Assembly: GCF_015235415.1 (NCBI RefSeq)
Contig: NZ_JADGLL010000030.1
Coordinates: 1-33,196, forward strand
Direction of reading: 5' to 3'
Source of the DNA: Microbacterium paludicola
GTDB lineage: Bacteria > Actinomycetota > Actinomycetes > Actinomycetales > Microbacteriaceae
DNA length: 33,196 bases
Below, one piece after another: positions 16,097-22,429 of the stretch (its first letter is position 1; every line of letters starts with the position of its first letter). The notes below the pieces were generated by a model. It did not search any database. It was not told the origin of the DNA and saw nothing but the letters and a program-made list of their open reading frames with translations. The position numbers and the translations under genes were made by a program.

Positions 16097-16878
16097 TGCG
16101 CCTCCAGCGCCCGTTCGCCCTGCTCGCCGGCGCCGCCGCACTGGCACTCGCCCTCGCCGGCTGCTCGCGCGACGCGCAGGCCGAGGCCGAGTCGCCGCCC
16201 GAGCCGGCGCCGCCCGAGGCAGACGTGTCGCGGTGGGACCCGGACAGCAGCGACAACGGCCTGTGGCTGCTGACGGGCGAGCCGGCGATCGCGCAGATCG
16301 TCCGGGCGATGCGCGACGCCGGCCCGGTGACGATCGAGGGATCATTCACCGAGCTGGTCACCCCCGAGGACACCGAGCAGGACCCGTACACGGATCGTCG
16401 GATCGCCCTTCGCTACACCGGCGAGTACGGGCGCCTGAGCGCGGCGGTCACCGCGGGAGACGTCAGCGTCGACATCGTGATGGTCGACGGCCTGTCCTAC
16501 GTTCGCGGCAACCCCGCGTACGCGCAGACCACCGGGGTCGAGGCGTTCGGCGAGGGCTGGGTCTGCACAACGTCCCCCGATGTGCTGCTCGGCGACTGGG
16601 CGCCGCTGCTCGAGCCGGCCGAGCTCGTCGAGGCGCTGCTGTCCGGTGCGGAGGAGTTCGCCGTGATGGAGCCGGAGCCGGGCGCGAAGACGACCGAGGG
16701 TGTCGTCGGAGCGGCAGAGAGCCCCTTCGGCACGCTCACGCTGGCCGCGGTCGGCCCGCCGCTCCCGTCCGCGTTCCTCGCGGGCGACGTGTCGGGCGAC
16801 GGATCCTTCACGTTCACCGGCTGGGGAACGGCGGCCGAGGTCAGCGCCCCGACGGACGTCGCCCAGCCCTGCGAGTGA
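16093..16878 (+). CDS. Lipoprotein, possibly LppX/LprG-like
   Basis: The 261-residue protein has a lipoprotein signal: a short basic start (MMRLQRP), a hydrophobic Ala/Leu run and the lipobox LAGC with Cys24 (counting from the first Met), followed by an acidic Pro/Glu linker. The mature domain contains VTIEGSFTEL, VDIVMVDGLSYVRG and EGWVCTTSPDVLLGDW, a pattern resembling LppX/LprG-type lipoproteins, which hold a hydrophobic cavity. That similarity is by eye and tentative. The ATG at 16093 overlaps the upstream stop (ATGA); a second ATG follows at once. It ends seven bases before the convergent membrane-protein gene. It is likely anchored on the outer face of the membrane with the single-pass protein as partner. 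Confidence 0.82.
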   Translation: MMRLQRPFALLAGAAALALALAGCSRDAQAEAESPPEPAPPEADVSRWDPDSSDNGLWLLTGEPAIAQIVRAMRDAGPVTIEGSFTELVTPEDTEQDPYTDRRIALRYTGEYGRLSAAVTAGDVSVDIVMVDGLSYVRGNPAYAQTTGVEAFGEGWVCTTSPDVLLGDWAPLLEPAELVEALLSGAEEFAVMEPEPGAKTTEGVVGAAESPFGTLTLAAVGPPLPSAFLAGDVSGDGSFTFTGWGTAAEVSAPTDVAQPCE

Positions 16879-16885
16879 TCCGGAT

Positions 16886-17200
16886 CTAGCTCTCCGGCGT
16901 CTCGTCGCCGTCGCGCTTGTCGTCCTTGGGAAGCAGGACGGGGCGATCCATCGTCTTCGACTGCGCCGCGGGATCGACCACGAGCAGCAGCATCGACAGG
17001 CCCAGCAGCACAACGATGAACGCGACGCCCGCCATAATGCCCGCGGTCGACCAGGCGCGCGCGATCGCCTCGCCCGGCAGCGCCTGGAAGGCGCCCATGG
17101 TGACCGCGGTCACGACGCCGGCGAAGAGCGCGGCGCCGAAGGCGATCCCCAGCAGCTGGGCGGGGCGCATCAGGTCGCGACGGGTGGGCTTGTCGGTCAC
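16886..17200 (-). CDS. Small two-helix membrane protein
   Basis: This encodes 104 residues from a GTG at 17200, overlapping the TGA of the upstream gene (GTGA). Two hydrophobic segments, around residues 15-38 (LLGIAFGAALFAGVVTAV) and 50-74 (AGVAFIVVLLGLSMLLLVV), predict two transmembrane helices. The loop between carries GAFQALPGEAIARAW, and the C-terminal tail is charged (KDDKRDGDETPES). No domain family is recognised. Coupling to the preceding membrane protein suggests they work together. The downstream end converges with the lipoprotein gene. Confidence 0.75.
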   Translation of the reverse strand: MTDKPTRRDLMRPAQLLGIAFGAALFAGVVTAVTMGAFQALPGEAIARAWSTAGIMAGVAFIVVLLGLSMLLLVVDPAAQSKTMDRPVLLPKDDKRDGDETPES

Positions 17201-17838
17201 GGGCGGTCCTCCTGCGCCGTCACGGCGGCGTCGGTCTCGGTGGCGGCGGCAGGCTGGGGTGAGAGACCCGCGATTCCCAGGAACACCGCCGCGATCGCCG
17301 CATAGCCGCCGAGCAGCCCGACGGCGATGGTGGTGCCGGTCAGCGTGAACTCGCGACCGGCCTCCTCGATGAAGTAGTGGAGCTCGTAGCTCGGCGACAC
17401 AAACAGCAGCGCGACGCCCAGCAGCATCGTCAGTCCGCCCACGGCGATCCCGTCGCGCGCGGCACTGCGGTCGAGGCGCGCCCGCTGGAGGATCGCGGCA
17501 AGCAGCTCGGTGAGGCCCGCGAGCAGCGCCCACGCGATCACCACAACGAAGAACAGGGTGTCCGAGCGCAGCACGACGGCGCTTGCCGCCATCCCCGCGG
17601 CAAGGTGGATCGCGGCGAGGAGGATGGCGGATCCGCGCTGCCCGGCGGGCGCCACGAGCCACGCCGCGACCGCGAAGACGAGGCCCGTCGCGATCCCGAA
17701 TCCGCCGAACACCGCGAGCCCGACCTCGGACGAGTGATCTGGAGAGAACGTGATCATCAGCGCCGCGATCGCCGCGAACAGCGCGCGCAGCAGCTGGATG
17801 TGACCGGAGGTCACTCGCAACGGGGTGCTGGCAGGCAT
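17197..17838 (-). CDS. Polytopic membrane protein, possibly DUF308/HdeD-like
   Basis: The 213-residue product has about six hydrophobic segments in paired, roughly repeated units, each ending in a Gly-rich GxxxG pattern (AVFGGFGIATGLVFAVA, WALLAGLTELLAAIL). Such repeated two-helix modules occur in DUF308/HdeD-type proteins, but the match is only suggestive. The short N-terminus has TPLRVTSGHIQLLRA, and the C-terminal tail is Ala/Thr/Glu-rich and probably cytoplasmic. A TAGACT -10-like hexamer lies about 36 bases upstream of the ATG (plus-strand 17875-17880). The stop overlaps the next gene by four bases, forming a two-gene unit of membrane proteins. Confidence 0.78.
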   Translation of the reverse strand: MPASTPLRVTSGHIQLLRALFAAIAALMITFSPDHSSEVGLAVFGGFGIATGLVFAVAAWLVAPAGQRGSAILLAAIHLAAGMAASAVVLRSDTLFFVVVIAWALLAGLTELLAAILQRARLDRSAARDGIAVGGLTMLLGVALLFVSPSYELHYFIEEAGREFTLTGTTIAVGLLGGYAAIAAVFLGIAGLSPQPAAATETDAAVTAQEDRP

Positions 17839-17941
17839 GGCGGATCCAGGATGGTGCCGAAAGGGACGGATCCAGTCTAGGTCCGCCAGCCTGTGCTCCC
17901 GCCGGAGGCCCGCGCCGATCGGGGTTGCGGCAAGGGCTCCG

Positions 17942-18000
17942 ACTGGTCTTCCGCGGGATTACTGGTGCCCGCGAGACCAGTGATCCCGCGGAGCACCAGT
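17942..18000. repeat. Imperfect inverted repeat with nested ACTGGT elements
   Basis: Two 25-base arms (17942-17966 and 17976-18000) face each other across 9 bases. Each arm has the form ACTGGT-NN-TCCGCGGGAT-N-ACTGGT; the arms differ at three positions. It lies between metB (stop at 18028) and the membrane-protein gene start (17838), both on the minus strand. It could be a terminator for the cbs-metB unit, though without a clear T-run, or a copy of a dispersed palindromic element. Confidence 0.7.
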
Positions 18001-18027
18001 CGAAGCCCGGCAGCAGCCGACCGGGGC

Positions 18028-19185
18028 CTACAGCGCGCCCAGCGCCTGGTCGAGGTCGGCGACGAGGTCGTCGATGTGCTCGATGCCGACCGAGAGGCGC
18101 ACGACGTCGTCCGGCACCGCGAGTTCGGTGCCGCGGACGGAGGCGTGCGTCATCTCGTCGGGGTAGTTGAGGAGCGACTCGACGCCGCCGAGCGACTCGG
18201 CGAGCGTGAACAGGCGCGTGGACTCGGCGAACCGGCGGGCGGCAGCCGCGTCGCCCAGGGCGAGCGAGACGATGCCGCCGAAGCCGGACATCTGCGCCGC
18301 GGCGATCTCGTGGCCGGGGTGCGAGGCGAGCCCCGGGTAGTAGACGCGGGCGACGCGGTCGTGACCCTCGAGGAACTCGGCGACGGCCTGTCCGTTCGAC
18401 GAGTGGCGCTCCATCCGCACGGCGAGGGTCTTGATTCCGCGCGTGGTCAGCCATGCGTCGAGCGGGCCGGACACCGCGCCGGCAGCGAACTGCAGGAACT
18501 TCGGCTGCTCCGCCAGCGCGGCGTCGGCGAACACGAGCGCGCCGCCGACGACATCCGAGTGCCCGCCGAGGTACTTGGTGGTGGAGTGCACAACGACGTC
18601 GGCCCCCAGGGCGATCGGCTGCTGCAGGGCGGGCGAGGCGAACGTGTTGTCGACGACGACGAGGGATCCGGCGGCGTGGGCCTTGTCGGACAGCGCGCGG
18701 ATGTCGGTGATGCGCAGCAGGGGGTTGCTCGGCGTCTCGACCCAGACCACCTTGGGCGCGCGCTCGGCGAGAGCGGCGTCCACCGCCGCCGGGTCGCTGA
18801 GGTCGACGACCCGCAGCTTCACTCCCCACGGCCCGAGCACCCGCGCGATCAGGCGATACGTGCCACCGTAGACGTCGTTGCCGAGCAGCACCTCGTCGCC
18901 GGGCTGGAGCAGGCCGCGCAGCAGCGCGTCCTCCGCGGCCAGACCCGAGGCGAACGACAGCGCCTGCGCCCCGCCCTCGATCGCGGCGAGCTGCGTCTCG
19001 AGCGCCGTGCGGGTCGGATTGCCCGACCGCCCGTACTCGTAGCCGGCGCGGAGGCCGCCGATCCCGTCCTGCGCGTAGGTCGTGGAGAAGTGAACCGGCG
19101 GGATCACCGCGCCCGTCGTCTCATCCGGCGCCTGCCCTGCGTGGACGGCGTTGGTGTCGAAGCGGGGGTTGGTCTCTGCGGTCAT
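18028..19185 (-). CDS. metB: Cystathionine gamma-synthase/gamma-lyase (PLP enzyme)
   Basis: This 385-residue member of the Cys/Met metabolism PLP family carries the expected motifs: AVHAGQ near the start, YEYGRSGNPTR, ALSFASGLAAEDALL, a DNTFASP segment, and the Schiff-base lysine Lys204 in VHSTTKYLGGHSD. The end has SLGGVESL and RLSVGIEHIDDL. Length is normal. Family members make cystathionine from O-acylhomoserine and cysteine, or cleave it; sequence alone does not separate synthase from lyase. The ATG overlaps the stop of the upstream cbs gene (ATGA). That pairing favours reverse transsulfuration, where Cbs makes cystathionine and this enzyme releases cysteine, as for the neighbouring cbs and metB genes of mycobacteria. 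Confidence 0.95.
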   Translation of the reverse strand: MTAETNPRFDTNAVHAGQAPDETTGAVIPPVHFSTTYAQDGIGGLRAGYEYGRSGNPTRTALETQLAAIEGGAQALSFASGLAAEDALLRGLLQPGDEVLLGNDVYGGTYRLIARVLGPWGVKLRVVDLSDPAAVDAALAERAPKVVWVETPSNPLLRITDIRALSDKAHAAGSLVVVDNTFASPALQQPIALGADVVVHSTTKYLGGHSDVVGGALVFADAALAEQPKFLQFAAGAVSGPLDAWLTTRGIKTLAVRMERHSSNGQAVAEFLEGHDRVARVYYPGLASHPGHEIAAAQMSGFGGIVSLALGDAAAARRFAESTRLFTLAESLGGVESLLNYPDEMTHASVRGTELAVPDDVVRLSVGIEHIDDLVADLDQALGAL

Positions 19186-20249
19186 GCGATGCTCCCTGCG
19201 GTGGCGTCGTCGTCTGTCTGGGTCTTGGCGGATGCATCCGCGAGCTCCGCGTGGAGCGAGGCGGGAACGAGGGGCTCGGGGCCGTCGACCTCGAAGCCGT
19301 TCGCGCGCATCCAGTCGTCGTCGAACACCTTGCCGAGGTAGCCGCGGCCGTGGTCGGGAAGCAGCACAACGACCACGGCGTCGGCGGGGAGGTCGCGCGC
19401 GGCGCGCAGCGCGGCGACGACCGCCATGCCGCTCGATCCGCCGACGAGCAGGCCCTCCTCCCGCGCGAGCCGGCGCGTCATCGCGAACGACTCGGCGTCC
19501 GAGACGCGGTGGATCTCGTCGACGACCGTCGGGTCGTAGGCGCCGGGCCAGAAGTCCTCGCCGACGCCCTCGACCAGGTAGCCGTGAACGCCCGACGGGT
19601 CATCCGCCGAGTAGATGGATCCGACAGGGTCGGCCCCGACGATCCGCACGCGCCCCTCGGACGCCTGCTTCAGGAAGCCGCCCGTGCCCGTGATGGTGCC
19701 GCCCGTGCCGACCCCCGCGACGAAGTGCGTCACCCGCCGGTCGGTGTCGGCCCAGATCTCGGGACCGGTCGAGCCGAAGTGGCTGCGGGGCGCGTTCTGG
19801 TTCGAGTACTGGTCGGGCTTGTAGGCGCCCGGGATCTCGCGCACGAGGCGGTCGGAGACGGAGTAGTACGAGCGGGGATCGGCGGGCTCGACGTTCGTCG
19901 GGGTCACCACGACCTCGGCGCCGTACGCGCGCAGGACGTTGCGCTTGTCCTCCGACACCTTGTCGGGCACCACGAACACCGTGCGGTAGCCCCGCTCCTG
20001 CGCCACGAGGGCAAGCCCCACGCCGGTGTTGCCGCTCGTCGGCTCGACGATCACGCCGCCGGGGCGGAGCTTGCCCTCGCGCTCGGCCGCGTCGATGATG
20101 CTCGCCGCGATCCGGTCCTTCGACGAGCCGCCGGGGTTGAAGTACTCGACCTTGGCGAGCACCGTGGCGGCGATGCCCTCGGTGACGCGGTTCAGGCGGA
20201 CGAGCGGGGTGCCGCCGACGAGGCCGGCGACGGAATGTGCATAACGCAA
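19182..20249 (-). CDS. cbs: Cystathionine beta-synthase, catalytic core only
   Basis: I place the start at a TTG (20249), giving 355 residues beginning with Arg-Tyr-Ala-His-Ser-Val-Ala-Gly-Leu; TGAGGA lies about eight bases upstream. Reading further upstream would enter the divergent metY gene and gives non-conserved sequence. The fold-type II PLP motifs are clear: Lys44 in NPGGSSKDRIA, TSGNTG (substrate loop) and GVGTGGTITG (phosphate loop). VPDKVSEDKRNVLRAYGAEVV and GRGYLGKVFDDDWM mark it as Cbs rather than CysK. It condenses serine and homocysteine to cystathionine. The chain ends about 30 residues after the core, so the C-terminal Bateman (CBS-pair) domain of longer homologues is absent. 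It overlaps metB by four bases. Confidence 0.93.
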   Translation of the reverse strand: MRYAHSVAGLVGGTPLVRLNRVTEGIAATVLAKVEYFNPGGSSKDRIAASIIDAAEREGKLRPGGVIVEPTSGNTGVGLALVAQERGYRTVFVVPDKVSEDKRNVLRAYGAEVVVTPTNVEPADPRSYYSVSDRLVREIPGAYKPDQYSNQNAPRSHFGSTGPEIWADTDRRVTHFVAGVGTGGTITGTGGFLKQASEGRVRIVGADPVGSIYSADDPSGVHGYLVEGVGEDFWPGAYDPTVVDEIHRVSDAESFAMTRRLAREEGLLVGGSSGMAVVAALRAARDLPADAVVVVLLPDHGRGYLGKVFDDDWMRANGFEVDGPEPLVPASLHAELADASAKTQTDDDATAGSIA

Positions 20250-20436
20250 GAGAGGGTCCTCAGGTCTGGTCGCGACGGGATGGACATCGCCGCGAGGCTG
20301 TCGTGGTCGTGGGGCGCTCGGAGGGAGCGAACGCCGCTCCGGCGAGGGCGGAGGGCTCAGCGACAACAGCGACAGGTGTGCACGCGACAACGGTAACGCG
20401 GGGTCATGCGATCCGCCAATCACCCCGGCGACGCAA

Positions 20437-20442
20437 TACGTT
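20437..20442 (+). promoter_or_regulatory. -10-like element placing metY as a leaderless transcript
   Basis: TACGTT ends six bases before the GTG start at 20449, and no purine-rich ribosome-binding site is seen in the preceding 25 bases. This spacing puts the transcription start at or beside the start codon, a common arrangement in actinobacteria. No good -35 is visible. The flanking CGCCAA (20414) and TTGGCG (20442) are inverted and may form an operator. Confidence 0.4.
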
Positions 20443-20448
20443 TGGCGC

Positions 20449-21771
20449 GTGAGCGCACACGAGATCCGGCCGCCGCTGTACGAGTGGGACGGCCTCGGCT
20501 TCGAAACCCGCTCGGTGCACGTGGGAGACACCGACGCGCACGGCTACCGCGCGCGGATCACGCCGATCTACCTGACCGCCGGCTACCGGTTCGACTCGCT
20601 GCAGCAGGGATGGGATCGCTTCACGGGCGAGGATCCCGGACAGATCTACTCGCGCAATCAGAACCCGACGCACATCGTCGCCGAGCAGCGCATCGCGTCG
20701 CTCGAGGGCGGAACCGGCGCGATCCTGGTCGGCTCCGGCCAGGCCGCGATCACGACGACCCTGCTGGGGCTCGCCGGGGCCGGGGAGCACATCGTCTCGA
20801 CCGCGACCGTCTACGGCGGGACGCAGACGATCTTCGAGCGGACGCTCCCCCGCCTCGGCGTCGGAGTCGACTACGTGTGGGACTGGACCGACGAGGCCGA
20901 GTGGGATGCGGCGATCCGCCCCGAGACGAAGGCGATCTTCACCGAGAGCATCCCGAACCCGCGGTGCGACATCGTCGACGTCGCCTTCGTCGCGCGGGTC
21001 GCGGCGCGCCACGGGCTGCCGCTCGTCGTCGACAACACGGTCGCGACGCCGTATCTGACGCGGCCGTTCGAGGACGGCGCGCACATCATCATCCACTCCT
21101 CGACCAAGCAGCTGAGCGGGCATGGCGCCGGGCTGTCCGGCGTGATCGTGGACGGCGGCAACTTCGATTGGGAGGGCGCGTCGCGCGCGTACCCGGGGAT
21201 CACGGATGCCCCGGCGGGCGGGCGGTCGATCCTCGAGAAGCACGGCCGCAGAGCCCTCGAGGTGTACCTCCGCACGGGAATCGTGAACGACCTGGGGCCG
21301 GCGCTCTCGCCCCTGAACTCGTTCCTGCTGCAGCAGGGCATCGAGACCCTCGCGCTGCGCGTCGACCGTCACCGCGACAACGCGCACCGGATCGCGCACT
21401 GGCTCGCCGAGCAGCCCGAGGTCGGCCGCGTCGACTACGCCGGGCTGCCCGACAGCCCGCACCGCGAGCTGGCCGACCGCATCTACGGCGGCAAGCCCGG
21501 ATCGGTGTTCGCGTTCAGCCTGGCCGGCGGCCGGGCGGCCGCCGAGGCGTTCTACGACGCGCTGCGGATCGTGAGCCGGATGACCCACATCGGCGACACG
21601 CGGTCGATGGCCCTTCACGTGGCGACGACGACGCACGTGGGCTTCACGCAGGAGCACCGCGACCGGCTCGGGATCGACGACGGCCTGATCCGCCTGTCGG
21701 TCGGCATCGAGACGGCGGATGACCTGATCGCCGACCTGCGCCAAGCCCTCGACGCGGTCGCCAAGGCCTGA
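20449..21771 (+). CDS. metY: O-acetylhomoserine sulfhydrylase-type PLP enzyme
   Basis: This is a 440-residue protein of the Cys/Met metabolism PLP family, longer than MetB, with the MetY insertions. Motifs are ETRSVHVGDT, IYSRNQNPTHIVAEQRIASLEGG, GSGQAAITTTLL, VDNTVATPYLTRPFEDGAHIIIHSSTKQLSGHG (schiff-base Lys220) and, near the end, THIGDTRSMALHVATTTH. This enzyme forms homocysteine from O-acetylhomoserine and sulfide, the direct sulfhydrylation route to methionine. It starts with GTG and appears leaderless. It is divergent from cbs-metB across a 200-base gap that must hold control sites for both directions. With Cbs and MetB it would allow sulfur to move from sulfide to homocysteine and on to cysteine. 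Confidence 0.93.
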   Translation: MSAHEIRPPLYEWDGLGFETRSVHVGDTDAHGYRARITPIYLTAGYRFDSLQQGWDRFTGEDPGQIYSRNQNPTHIVAEQRIASLEGGTGAILVGSGQAAITTTLLGLAGAGEHIVSTATVYGGTQTIFERTLPRLGVGVDYVWDWTDEAEWDAAIRPETKAIFTESIPNPRCDIVDVAFVARVAARHGLPLVVDNTVATPYLTRPFEDGAHIIIHSSTKQLSGHGAGLSGVIVDGGNFDWEGASRAYPGITDAPAGGRSILEKHGRRALEVYLRTGIVNDLGPALSPLNSFLLQQGIETLALRVDRHRDNAHRIAHWLAEQPEVGRVDYAGLPDSPHRELADRIYGGKPGSVFAFSLAGGRAAAEAFYDALRIVSRMTHIGDTRSMALHVATTTHVGFTQEHRDRLGIDDGLIRLSVGIETADDLIADLRQALDAVAKA

Positions 21772-21785
21772 CCCCGGTGCCCCCG

Positions 21786-22167
21786 CCGGTTGCTGAGCGA
21801 GCGCCAGCGAGCCGAAGCGACCGACCCGTGCGAGCCGTCATCTCGACTCGCTCCGCTCGCTCGATAACCGGGGTAACGGACCTGTGCCACCCACCGGTTG
21901 CTGAGCGAGCTTGCGAGCCGAAGCGACCGACCTTAAGCCGCCCAGCCGTGCGAGCCGTCATCTCGACTCGCTCCGCTCGCTCGATAACCGGGGTTGGGTA
22001 CTCGCAGAGGTGCGGCAAACGCATCGATCGAGGTCCGCAAAGGTGCACACGCCGCACCTCTACCCCACCGGTTGCTGAGCGAGCTTGCGAGCCGAAGCGA
22101 CCGCCCCCAAGCCGCCCGCCCGCGCGAGCCGTCATCTCGACTCGCAAGCTCGCTCGATAACCGCGGG
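21786..22167. repeat. Repeat cluster A: three copies of a GC-rich palindromic element
   Basis: Three copies (21786-21873, 21894-21993, 22068-22167) start with ccggttgctgagcgag and end with ctcgctcgataaccgg, so the ends CCGGTT/AACCGG are inverted. Between copies 2 and 3 lies a separate perfect 11-bp inverted repeat (22006-22016 with 22051-22061, agaggtgcggc). The cluster fills the gap between the convergent metY and GH3 genes. The same element, inverted, recurs in cluster B near 31.7-32.1 kb. It does not encode a convincing protein. Confidence 0.85.
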
Positions 22168-22189
22168 GTGAGGGGCAGGACCTGTGCCC

Positions 22190-22320
22190 CTGTGCGAACG
22201 AAGTGAGCGTGGAGCGAAGCGACCCCCGCAGCGCGAAGCGCTGCCGCAGCGGAGCGAAGCGACGTTGCCTCGCTCGCCGAGTGGCGGCGCGAAGCGTCGG
22301 CGCGAGCGTGCGAGCCGCTC
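22190..22320. repeat. GC-rich gcgaag-type repeat block joining cluster A to the terminator
   Basis: This block is a run of short related words (gagcgaagcgac, gcgcgaagcgc, gcgagcgtgcgagccgct) with a perfect 7-bp hairpin at 22228-22244 closed by GAA. Its right end, gcgagcgtgcgagccgct followed by ctgaaaagaa, recurs inverted at 31643-31671 with one mismatch. No gene was seen in it. Confidence 0.7.
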
Positions 22321-22322
22321 CT

Positions 22323-22370
22323 GAAAAGAAAGACCGCACGCGGGTGTTCACCACAAGCACCCGCGCGCGG
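22323..22370 (-). terminator. Intrinsic terminator of the glucosidase/ABC operon
   Basis: On the minus strand a 13-bp stem with one G-U pair (plus-strand 22334-22346 with 22358-22370) and an 11-base loop is followed directly by TCTTTCTTTTC. It lies 60 bases after the stop of the GH3 gene. This is the clearest Rho-independent terminator in the window. Confidence 0.85.
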
Positions 22371-22429
22371 CCCGTGTCTCTCGCCCCGCCGCCAGAGGAG
22401 TGAACTGCCAGGGGCCAGGCGAGAGGGTC

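Noticed and set aside
20250..20448. SAM-type riboswitch upstream of metY or cbs
   Set aside because: I could not find the conserved core of a SAM-I, SAM-II or SAM-IV riboswitch in either direction; the metY side has no leader.
20250..20531. Longer start for cbs in the divergent metY gene
   Set aside because: The extension is Pro/Arg/Ser-rich, overlaps the metY coding region and lacks homology to the Cbs N-terminus; the TTG at 20249 has a good ribosome-binding site.
21786..22320. Possible CRISPR array
   Set aside because: Copies are irregularly spaced, palindromic over nearly the full length and lack unique spacers of constant size; no cas genes.
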